Of a stretch of 7,022 bases of DNA, positions 1-5,860 are shown piece by piece. The DNA is from Mariprofundaceae bacterium (GTDB lineage Bacteria > Pseudomonadota > Zetaproteobacteria > Mariprofundales > Mariprofundaceae), in the NCBI GenBank assembly GCA_027075825.1, contig JALSZZ010000391.1:1-7022 (forward strand), read 5' to 3'. The notes below the pieces were generated by a model. The model worked only from the letters and a program-made list of their open reading frames with translations. It did no database searches and was not told the DNA's origin. Both the position numbers and the translations under genes were made by a program. Numbering within the stretch: position 1 is the first letter of the stretch; every line of letters starts with the position of its first letter.

Positions 1-265
1 CCTCAGCCACCTGGCCGCCGCGCTGGGCACGCCGGGCATCACCCTCTATGGTCCTACCGAACCGGGCCTCACCGGCACCATGGGCCATGGTCAGAAACAC
101 CTGCAGGTGGACTTCGAGTGCGCCCCCTGCTTCAGCCGCAAGTGCCGCTACCGTGGCCACAGCACCGTCTATCCACCCTGTTTCGAGACGCTGCCGCCGC
201 AGCGGGTGTGGGAGGCGCTGCAACCACTGATCGATGCGCCAAATGACTTGGAGAGCGTCAAGTGA
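1..265 (+). CDS. waaC: Lipopolysaccharide heptosyltransferase I (WaaC), 3' end only
   Basis: This is the C-terminal 87 residues of a GT-B family 9 glycosyltransferase, open at the window edge and read from base 2 to a TGA at 263-265. Known role of the family: transfer of the first L-glycero-D-manno-heptose from ADP-heptose to Kdo2-lipid A on the cytoplasmic side of the inner membrane. The visible part begins in the nucleotide-sugar-binding region (SHLAAALGTPGITLYGPTEP), which resembles WaaC more than WaaF because of the GPT-EPGL wording. It is followed by a four-cysteine segment (CAPC, four residues, C, eleven residues, C) and a closing helix (PPQRVWEALQPL). GC is about 68% over 121-180, in contrast to the genes that follow. 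The stop overlaps the next gene's GTG start (GTGA). It could instead be another GT9 heptosyltransferase; the family call is firm, the exact subfamily less so. Confidence 0.78.
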   Translation, partial: LSHLAAALGTPGITLYGPTEPGLTGTMGHGQKHLQVDFECAPCFSRKCRYRGHSTVYPPCFETLPPQRVWEALQPLIDAPNDLESVK

Positions 266-1059
266 AGGGTAAACAAGGATCACCCAATCCACTCAGCGTG
301 ATGGTGATTGTCAAGAACGAAGAGGCGGTATTGGCGCGCTGTCTTGAATCCGTTTCCTGGGCCGATGAAATTGTGGTGCTGGATTCCGGTAGCAATGATA
401 GAACATTGGAGATAGCACGAAAATACACGGACAAGCTATACATCGAGAGTGACTGGCAAGGATTTGGGGTGCAAAAAAATCGTGCCCTGGAAAGGTGTTC
501 AAATGAGTGGATTTTGTCACTGGATGCGGATGAATGGCTGGACCCCGTGCTGGCGGAGGAGATTCGCGATTTTCTTGCAGAGGAGAGATCTTCCGATCTT
601 TTTGCAGTGGAATTATTGAGGAGATCGAGCTATCTGGGGAAATGGATGAAATGGGGTGGTTGGGGAAAGGACTGGCTGCCGAGACTTTTCAGAAAATCCA
701 GATGTGAGTTCTCCAACAGTCTGGTACATGAAAGACTCCTTGTGGACGGAGCGATAGAGCGTATCCGCAAAGGGGTGATATGGCACGAAAGTTTCAGAAC
801 CCTCGAAGAGGTTATTGAAAAGATAAATCATTATTCTACATTGGGTGCTGAGCAAAGATATAGAGAGGGTAGAAAAGGGAGTGGAGTTGCAAGAGCCGTT
901 GCTGGTGCAACATGGGCTTTCTTCAGAACTTATGTGTTGAGGCTAGGGTTTCTGGATGGAAAGCATGGATTCATGCTTGCAGTATCGAATGCCGAAGGCG
1001 TGTATTACCGGTACCTCAAGATGATGCTTTTGGAAGCTGATGCAGACAAGGAAAGATAA
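262..1059 (+). CDS. Family 2 glycosyltransferase, WaaE/KdtX/LgtF type (LPS core)
   Basis: A 265-residue cytoplasmic GT-A glycosyltransferase. Residues 11-20 (LSVMVIVKNE) form the first strand with the KNE motif. VVLDSGSNDRT at 38-48 binds the nucleotide, and LDADEW at 87-92 carries the metal-binding DxD. GGWGKDWLPRLFR (132-144) and VHERL (155-159) follow, then a C-terminal segment FFRTYVLRLGFLDGKHGF (220-237) typical of the WaaE/KdtX/LgtF group and likely membrane-associated. Characterised members of that group add beta-glucose to heptose I of the inner core, so this is the likely reaction here; the actual sugar is inferred. The start is GTG at 262, overlapping the waaC stop by 4 bases, with GGAG at 250-253 spaced 8 bases away. 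It is the first gene of the low-GC block: the 421-480 line is about 42% GC. An A7 run lies at 473-479. Confidence 0.88.
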   Translation: MKGKQGSPNPLSVMVIVKNEEAVLARCLESVSWADEIVVLDSGSNDRTLEIARKYTDKLYIESDWQGFGVQKNRALERCSNEWILSLDADEWLDPVLAEEIRDFLAEERSSDLFAVELLRRSSYLGKWMKWGGWGKDWLPRLFRKSRCEFSNSLVHERLLVDGAIERIRKGVIWHESFRTLEEVIEKINHYSTLGAEQRYREGRKGSGVARAVAGATWAFFRTYVLRLGFLDGKHGFMLAVSNAEGVYYRYLKMMLLEADADKER

Positions 1060-1877
1060 TGAAAACTACCGTTATCGTAACGACTTACAACTGGCCCGAG
1101 GCATTGGACAAGGTGCTCCAGTCGCTTTCTGCCCAGACCGTTATACCTGATGAAGTAATCATCGCGGATGATGGCTCCTCTAGTTCTGTGATAGAAAAAA
1201 TCAATAAAACAGTAGAGTCTATTGACAATCTGAAAATACGGCATGTCTGGCATGAAGATCAAGGTTTTAGGGCTGCGGAGATAAGAAATAGAGCTGTAGG
1301 AGAAAGCTCAGGTGAATATCTTATCTTTATTGATGGTGACAGCATACCCTGTCGTAGATTTGTCGAGCTGCACAATAAAAACCGCAGAAAGGGATGGTTC
1401 GTGTCCGGAGGCAGGATACTTATGAGTAAGGTTTATACTGAAAAGCTATTAAAAGGAGAATTGGAAGAAAATCCATGCTCAGTCAGATCGCATGTTTGGT
1501 TTATGCGATATCTGTCATCCCATGTCAACAAGCCTTTAAGAAGAATCATTGTTCCGCAGCTTATAGCCAGATGGTGGTGGAAAAGACGGTGGGAAGGGGC
1601 CAGAACATGCAATTTGGCAATCTGGAAAAGGGATTTTGAGTCAGTGAATGGCTTCGATCTGGAGTTTTCAGGATGGGGATATGAGGACTCGGATTTGGTC
1701 GTTAGGCTACTCAGGAAAGGGTTGTCTCGATGTCATCTGGGAATTGGTAACCCGGTGCTTCATTGCTGGCATCCGGAGGAGCCAAGGACTCGCAGAGAGA
1801 CGAATTACCGAATGTTAACTGAAAGCATTGAAGGAAACCGGCCGGTTCGAGCTACTTGTGGAATGAAATTGTCATAA
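1059..1877 (+). CDS. Family 2 glycosyltransferase with galactosyltransferase-like C-terminal domain
   Basis: A 272-residue GT-A enzyme. The N-terminal half is a standard family 2 fold: VIVTTYNWPEAL (5-16), IIADDGSS (34-41), and a DGD metal-binding motif at 92-94 within LIFIDGDSIPC. The C-terminal half has ARTCNLAIWKRDFESVNGFD (181-200) followed by SGWGYEDSDLVVRL (204-217), the hallmark of the Glyco_transf_7C domain found in bifunctional and capsule/LPS galactosyl- or hexosaminyltransferases; the acidic ED pair (209-210) is the expected catalytic position. The substrate is not predictable. No membrane segment is seen, so it should act at the cytoplasmic face on the growing core. The ATG at 1059 overlaps the previous TAA by one base (TAATG), with AAGGA at 1048-1052 spaced 6 bases away. 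GC is about 37% over 1201-1260, far below the flanking core genes. Confidence 0.88.
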   Translation: MKTTVIVTTYNWPEALDKVLQSLSAQTVIPDEVIIADDGSSSSVIEKINKTVESIDNLKIRHVWHEDQGFRAAEIRNRAVGESSGEYLIFIDGDSIPCRRFVELHNKNRRKGWFVSGGRILMSKVYTEKLLKGELEENPCSVRSHVWFMRYLSSHVNKPLRRIIVPQLIARWWWKRRWEGARTCNLAIWKRDFESVNGFDLEFSGWGYEDSDLVVRLLRKGLSRCHLGIGNPVLHCWHPEEPRTRRETNYRMLTESIEGNRPVRATCGMKLS

Positions 1878-1879
1878 TT

Positions 1880-1883
1880 AGGA
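1880..1883 (+). promoter_or_regulatory. Ribosome-binding site favouring a TTG start at 1895
   Basis: AGGA lies just after the upstream TAA stop and 11 bases before TTG at 1895. The alternative in-frame TTG at 1856 has no Shine-Dalgarno-like sequence at a usable distance; the nearest AAGGAA is about 20 bases upstream. No ATG in this frame exists before the conserved N-terminal strand of the family 25 protein, so a non-ATG start is required. Confidence 0.5.
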
Positions 1884-1894
1884 ATGGTCTAGTC

Positions 1895-2653
1895 TTGAAA
1901 AGTTTGCATGATTTTATATATGGAATCAGTGGCGAAGTTTATGTGCTTAGCGTCAAGTCATTTGCAGAAAGACACAGGCTTCTTGAGCAGGAATTTGCCA
2001 AGAATAACGTTGAATTCAACTACATATTTGAACATGATATCGAGAATATGGCCCCAGAGAAGTATGGAGCAAGATTCTGTGATGGCGGTGCCCTTTCGAA
2101 GGCTCATAAATCCCTGGTCCTAAAGCATATCGCCGCATGGGATAAATTGCTGAAATCGAATAGCGAGATGGCTTTTGTTTTCGAAGACGATATCGCATTT
2201 ATTGAGGGATTTGAAAAATACGCCCTTGATTATGAGAAAGAGATAAAGGATCTACCGCCTGGGGTTATGGTTTACCTTGGCGGGAGTGATGCCAAGGTGC
2301 CAATTTCTGTTTTCTTTGAAAAAAAATTATTGTTCAGGCAGCCAATTACAACTGCCGAAGGTTATATTATAGATAAGAAGGTGGCCAAAAGAAGATTGGC
2401 GTGGATTAGAGAAAATGCAATAGACCTGCCAGCGGATCATCTTATGGTGAAAATGGATGGAGATCTACGTATCCCGCATTATTGGATGCTTCATCCAATG
2501 GTCTTACAGAGAAGCGTGACAGGAGAATTGCCCTCCTGTCTCGATGGTTCTAGAAACAAGCATTCAGGGATATACAACTTGTTCCGCTACAACTGGATGA
2601 GGTTTAAAAGACGTTTGTTGCCAATGATGATTTCCAAAATGGTCATAAAATGA
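1895..2653 (+). CDS. Family 25 glycosyltransferase (LPS/LOS biosynthesis, LgtB-like)
   Basis: Read from TTG 1895 this gives 252 residues. The family 25 signature is clear: an N-terminal strand with conserved polar residues (EVYVLSVKSFAERH, 14-27), SKAHKSLVLKHIAAW (68-82), the acidic FEDDIAF block (96-102) and TTAEGYIIDKKVAKR (152-166). ADHLM (180-184) and a late QRSVTGELPS (205-214) are also present. Known members transfer galactose or related sugars onto lipooligosaccharide or LPS cores at the cytoplasmic face; the sugar here is not predictable. The C-terminal 25 residues are strongly basic (YNWMRFKRRLLP), consistent with membrane association. The longer reading from TTG 1856 adds 13 residues that do not look like the family and overlaps the upstream gene by 22 bases. 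GC is about 38% over 2281-2340, and an A8 run occurs at 2319-2326. The end overlaps the next ATG (ATGA). Confidence 0.85.
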   Translation: MKSLHDFIYGISGEVYVLSVKSFAERHRLLEQEFAKNNVEFNYIFEHDIENMAPEKYGARFCDGGALSKAHKSLVLKHIAAWDKLLKSNSEMAFVFEDDIAFIEGFEKYALDYEKEIKDLPPGVMVYLGGSDAKVPISVFFEKKLLFRQPITTAEGYIIDKKVAKRRLAWIRENAIDLPADHLMVKMDGDLRIPHYWMLHPMVLQRSVTGELPSCLDGSRNKHSGIYNLFRYNWMRFKRRLLPMMISKMVIK

Positions 2654-3912
2654 ACATAAAGTCATATTTTTTGAAACATGATTTCCTTCTATGGCTTGTA
2701 ATAATCGATGTTTTTTTCTTGTTCGTTTCTCCTCCGCTATCAAATTTGGCGGAGTTTTTCATGGTTGTGTCCATTGTTTCGGTCAATCAATACAGGCAGC
2801 GGATTTTAGAGGCTGCCAAAAGTCCGGTTTCTGTTTCTGTATTGGTGTTCTTGCTTGTAGTGTTCTTGTGGTTGTTGCACCCAGAATCTGATTTCGACAT
2901 TGGGTTGTCCGAGGCTACATCATGGAGAAAAGCGCTATTGTTGCCAATAGCAATGATAGCTGTCTGGAAAAGGGAGAATATAGAATTAGTCATGCGGGCT
3001 TTTGTATCGATCACTTTCTTTTTTCTCCTGCTTTCTTTTATTGGGTACTTTGGTGATTTTGTCATATATCACATGCCGGTTGGTATTGTTGTTAGAAATC
3101 ATTCCACACAAGGGCTGTTCTTTGTTATTTCTGCCTATTTGTGTCTATCCTCGTGGATTTTCGGTGTGCGGACTTTGCCCAACTTAATAATAAGGGTTGG
3201 CAATGTGCTTGGTATAAAAGGGAAAACTCTGGCTGTTCTGCTTGCCATTGCGTTTGCTCTAAATGTTTTGATGATCACGGGATCTCGTACTGCGTTTGTT
3301 GTCATGCTTGCCGTTGCGGTTTATCTCATTGCTGTCAGTAATCCGGTTGGATCAAGACTGCTTGTATGGTCTGCTTTGGCAATTGGTTCAATTATGGTGC
3401 TGCTGATGCTATTTCCTCAGTCAAGAATCTCATCCATGCAGATGATTAATGAGGTTCTGAGTGCTGAAAGTAGTGAATATCCGACTTCAGGTGGTCTGAG
3501 ATATCTGATGTATACCAGAACCCCTTTGGCGATTATAAAGTCTTTTCCATGGGGTGGGGGAACGGGAGGTTTTAGAAATCTGTATGCATCGGTGATACCG
3601 AAGGATGCCACAGGCTGGCAGGCTGAAACTGTAGGTGATCCCCATAACCAGTTCCTCAAGATAGCAGCAGATCAGGGTTTGGTTGGAATTACAGCATTCC
3701 TGGCAATTCTGGTTCTATCATGGAAAGCGATGGGAAGTGATGCAATGGGTATGGCGGGAAGAGGTGTTCTGGTGGCATGGATCGTTTCCAGTTTATTCAA
3801 TTCGCACTTTTCTACTTTTTCCGAAGGGCATATGATTTTTCTGTTGTTGGGCGTATTCTTGGCGCCCAGTCAAATGAAGAGCCGTGATGAGCATGGGGCT
3901 GTCTCTGCCTAG
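2650..3912 (+). CDS. O-antigen ligase family membrane protein (WaaL-like; Wzy possible)
   Basis: A 420-residue polytopic inner-membrane protein with about ten or more hydrophobic segments, for example 12-30, 33-46, 60-77, 95-107, 117-140, 154-173, 193-210, 214-229, 237-256, 345-358 and 372-404. A large periplasmic loop lies at about 257-340, the layout of the Wzy_C/O-antigen ligase superfamily. Family-like landmarks are NHSTQG (150-155), TGSRTA (210-215) with its conserved arginine, RYLMYTRTP (284-292), FPWGGGTGGF (299-308) and DPHNQFLKIAADQGLVG (330-346), whose histidine (332) sits where WaaL needs one. Ligases join undecaprenyl-linked glycans to lipid A-core; polymerases of the same fold extend the glycan. 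Core genes on both sides favour a ligase, but sequence alone cannot exclude Wzy. The ATG at 2650 overlaps the previous TGA and has no good Shine-Dalgarno, so translation probably depends on coupling. GC is about 37% over 2701-2760, with a T7 run at 2711-2717. Confidence 0.8.
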   Translation: MNIKSYFLKHDFLLWLVIIDVFFLFVSPPLSNLAEFFMVVSIVSVNQYRQRILEAAKSPVSVSVLVFLLVVFLWLLHPESDFDIGLSEATSWRKALLLPIAMIAVWKRENIELVMRAFVSITFFFLLLSFIGYFGDFVIYHMPVGIVVRNHSTQGLFFVISAYLCLSSWIFGVRTLPNLIIRVGNVLGIKGKTLAVLLAIAFALNVLMITGSRTAFVVMLAVAVYLIAVSNPVGSRLLVWSALAIGSIMVLLMLFPQSRISSMQMINEVLSAESSEYPTSGGLRYLMYTRTPLAIIKSFPWGGGTGGFRNLYASVIPKDATGWQAETVGDPHNQFLKIAADQGLVGITAFLAILVLSWKAMGSDAMGMAGRGVLVAWIVSSLFNSHFSTFSEGHMIFLLLGVFLAPSQMKSRDEHGAVSA

Positions 3913-4981
3913 CAACGCCAAGATCGCCATCGTTGTTCCGAGGAGGATTGGCGATGTCCTGTTGAGCACGCCTTTTGTGTACAACTTGAAGCAAGTTTAT
4001 CCAGATTCAGAAATCACAGTTTTTGTCAAGGAAGGAACGCAGATAGCTTTGGATGGAAACGCATTGGTATCCAATGTTGTGGTTATTCCCAGAGGCCGTG
4101 GTATTCGTCGTGTATTCGGGTTCATCGCACGGCACGCAAGGAAATATGATGCAGTATTTTCACTTCTCCCTAGTGATAGAGCATTCATTGTTTCGATAGT
4201 CCTTTCAAGAACCAGGGTCGGTTTTTTCTCGGAGGGGTATCTTGGTCGTCTTCGCAAGCTGTTTCTTGCAAGCGGCTGTGCCTATAAGCCAGATAATAAG
4301 CATACAATTTCTTCATATTGCGATTTGTTGATGTCTATAGGCGTCCCAGTGTCGAGTCTTTCCGTGGTACCCGGGCATTGCGCATTGGATATGACCCAGT
4401 TTGATCTGCATGATGAGTATGTGGTTTTGCATCCCTATCCCAAATTTACTTACAAAATGTGGAACAAGAGGGACTGGATTGCATTGGCAATCAGGATCCA
4501 GGAATCGGGCTACCGCGTTGTTATTACTGGATCTGCACGCGGGGATGAGCAGCAATACTGTGCTGATATTGCCCGTGGAAGTGGCGCTATTTCTTTGGCA
4601 GGGAAGTTGAGGTTTTCCGAGCTCACCTGTGTTTTAGAGAAGGCGTCTGCCTATGTTGGAGTCGATACCTCAGTCAGCCATTTGGCTGCTGCAACCGGTA
4701 CCAACTCACTGATACTTTTTGGCCCTACTTCTCATGTGAAGTGGGGGCCAATGCCCGCAGCGTGTGAATATCCTGACTGTTATCCCTCTCCATACCCTCC
4801 TCATGCAGAGGAGAAAATACGCAAGGGGAATGTAACTATTTTGCGCGTTGATCCACAGTCCGGTTTTGCGTGTATGCCTTGTGATGAAGAAGGCTGTTTT
4901 CGATCGCGCGAGAGCCCCAGTCTATGCCTGGAGTCTCTAGAAGTCGAAGCGGTCTTTAAAGAGCTCAGTGCCATTCTGTAG
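3887..4981 (+). CDS. Family 9 glycosyltransferase (heptosyltransferase-like)
   Basis: A 364-residue GT-B protein of the ADP-heptose:LPS heptosyltransferase family. KIAIVVPRRIGDVLLSTP (12-29) is the N-terminal acceptor-side motif, with Asp23 at the position of the catalytic aspartate of WaaC. LHPYPKFTYKMWNKRDW (181-197) opens the C-terminal domain. ISLAGKLRFSEL (235-246) and GVDTSVSHLAAATGT (258-272) followed by LFGPTS (277-282) form the ADP-heptose site. A late four-cysteine motif is present (C329, C332, C337, C347). It is probably a heptosyltransferase acting on the core (WaaQ-like or a side-branch enzyme), but the acceptor, and even heptose as donor, are inferred. The start is ambiguous: GTG 3884, ATG 3887 and ATG 3893 are in frame. 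GAAGAG at 3876-3881 sits 5 bases before 3887, so I chose that one; it overlaps the ligase-like gene by 26 bases. GC is about 40% over 4441-4500. Confidence 0.86.
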   Translation: MSMGLSLPSNAKIAIVVPRRIGDVLLSTPFVYNLKQVYPDSEITVFVKEGTQIALDGNALVSNVVVIPRGRGIRRVFGFIARHARKYDAVFSLLPSDRAFIVSIVLSRTRVGFFSEGYLGRLRKLFLASGCAYKPDNKHTISSYCDLLMSIGVPVSSLSVVPGHCALDMTQFDLHDEYVVLHPYPKFTYKMWNKRDWIALAIRIQESGYRVVITGSARGDEQQYCADIARGSGAISLAGKLRFSELTCVLEKASAYVGVDTSVSHLAAATGTNSLILFGPTSHVKWGPMPAACEYPDCYPSPYPPHAEEKIRKGNVTILRVDPQSGFACMPCDEEGCFRSRESPSLCLESLEVEAVFKELSAIL

Positions 4982-4983
4982 GT

Positions 4984-5002
4984 GTGGCTCTGGCAGAGCC
5001 AC
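4984..5002 (+). terminator. Stem-loop between convergent genes, possible terminator
   Basis: GTGGCTCT, loop GGC, then AGAGCCAC: a perfect 8-bp stem with a 3-base loop, starting 2 bases after the family 9 gene stop. It is extendable by two G-U pairs in RNA. No T-tract follows on the plus strand and no A-tract precedes it for the minus strand, so it is not a canonical intrinsic terminator. Its place at the end of a five-gene run and in a 123-base convergent gap makes a termination or mRNA 3'-end protecting role likely. The rest of the gap (5003-5104) holds nothing I can name. Confidence 0.5.
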
Positions 5003-5104
5003 GTTCTCGCGTATGTCCGTATAGTATTACTCGGTATATTGGATATTGGCGTTTCTAGGTTTTGATTGGTTCCAGAGCTCAACCACATGCAACTTTCGCA
5101 ACAG

Positions 5105-5848
5105 TCATAACCTGTTCCTTAGCATGATACAATCCAGCTCGATCAGGAGCAGGGAATCCTTGTCGCGGGAAACTGTGTAAATGCCAGAGGGTGTGAAGCC
5201 ATGGTTTACATATTCAGTTATGGATTGTAGAAAGTCTGGCATTCCTTCATAAATTGGGGTGATAGAAAGCTCCGATTGGAGTGCGATGACACGATCCAGA
5301 ATGCCATGGCTACCACGGAAGACTTTCATGTCAAAACCCTGTGTGTCCATTTTTAGGAGCACATTGTGTTCCTTGTTTTCAGTGTCGCCTTTTTCTAGGG
5401 AGTCCCAGATGGCATCGAGTCGATAGACTCGTACTCTCTCCTTTTTCTGTACAGGCACCTCGGAAGCAAGTTTTGACTTGGCATATGCATTTGGCTGCAA
5501 GAAGGAGTTGAATACCGATCCATGCATTACATTGAGCTCCATCTCCCCTTCACTCTCGCCAAGTGCCATATGGTGGGCATGCCATTTTTTGTCACGAGAT
5601 GCGGCTTTTTCGAGTTCAGCGAAAGGTTCAGAGGCAGGCTCGAACGAGTGGATGATGCCTTTGAATCCGACATTTCTGAGTGATTTGGCGTATTGTCCTT
5701 TATTGGCGCCAACATCAATCACGATGTCTATGGGATAGCGCCTGAAGATCTGTTGTAAATGCGATTCCAGTGTTGGTTGGTTTCTTTCCTTGTGGATCAT
5801 GTCGTAGCCAACCAATCCAGCGAGGATTTTGTGTATCTTGATAGCCAT
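5105..5848 (-). CDS. FkbM-family SAM-dependent methyltransferase
   Basis: A 247-residue soluble Rossmann-fold methyltransferase. Motif I for S-adenosylmethionine is VIDVGANKGQYA (43-54), the acidic motif II is SFEP (68-71), and the diagnostic FkbM segment is YRLDAI (142-147) followed by LLKMDTQGFDMKVFRGS (164-180). The family methylates hydroxyl groups, often of sugars, in polyketides and surface polysaccharides. Next to core glycosyltransferases, a sugar O-methyl in the LPS is the natural guess, but the target is not shown by sequence. The start ATG (5848) has AGGA with a 5-base spacer inside the 12-base gap from lpxL, so the two genes are probably co-transcribed. Unlike lpxL its GC is only about 45% (5641-5700), so it appears to belong to the foreign block while lying on the opposite strand, convergent with the glycosyltransferases. 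Confidence 0.9.
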   Translation of the reverse strand: MAIKIHKILAGLVGYDMIHKERNQPTLESHLQQIFRRYPIDIVIDVGANKGQYAKSLRNVGFKGIIHSFEPASEPFAELEKAASRDKKWHAHHMALGESEGEMELNVMHGSVFNSFLQPNAYAKSKLASEVPVQKKERVRVYRLDAIWDSLEKGDTENKEHNVLLKMDTQGFDMKVFRGSHGILDRVIALQSELSITPIYEGMPDFLQSITEYVNHGFTPSGIYTVSRDKDSLLLIELDCIMLRNRL

Positions 5849-5860
5849 GTTTTTCCTGCC

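Larger units (their letters stand above)
262..5850. other. Low-GC polysaccharide cassette between conserved core genes
   Basis: Hand counts on 60-base lines: 68% GC at 121-180 and 181-240, 52% at 301-360, 42% at 421-480, 37% at 1201-1260, 38% at 2281-2340, 37% at 2701-2760, 40% at 4441-4500, 45% at 5641-5700, 48% at 5761-5820, 57% at 5881-6000, 67% at 6001-6060, 73% at 6481-6540. The low-GC block contains three family 2/25 glycosyltransferases, a ligase-like protein, a family 9 enzyme and a methyltransferase. The pattern is direct observation; acquisition by transfer or allelic exchange is inference. No direct repeats, integrase or insertion sequence mark the edges. Confidence 0.75.

Noticed and set aside
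1908..2123. 71-codon plus-strand open frame with ATG start inside the family 25 gene
   Set aside because: Out of frame with the family 25 motifs; the overlapping frame has EDD and other signature residues and runs full length.
5035..5040. TATATT, -10-like sequence in the convergent gap
   Set aside because: No -35 at the right distance (TATGTC at 17 bases), and it would only drive antisense transcription into the methyltransferase gene.
5067..5085. Weak inverted repeat TGGTT...AACCA in the convergent gap
   Set aside because: Only a 5-bp stem with a 9-base loop and no T-tract; not distinguishable from chance.
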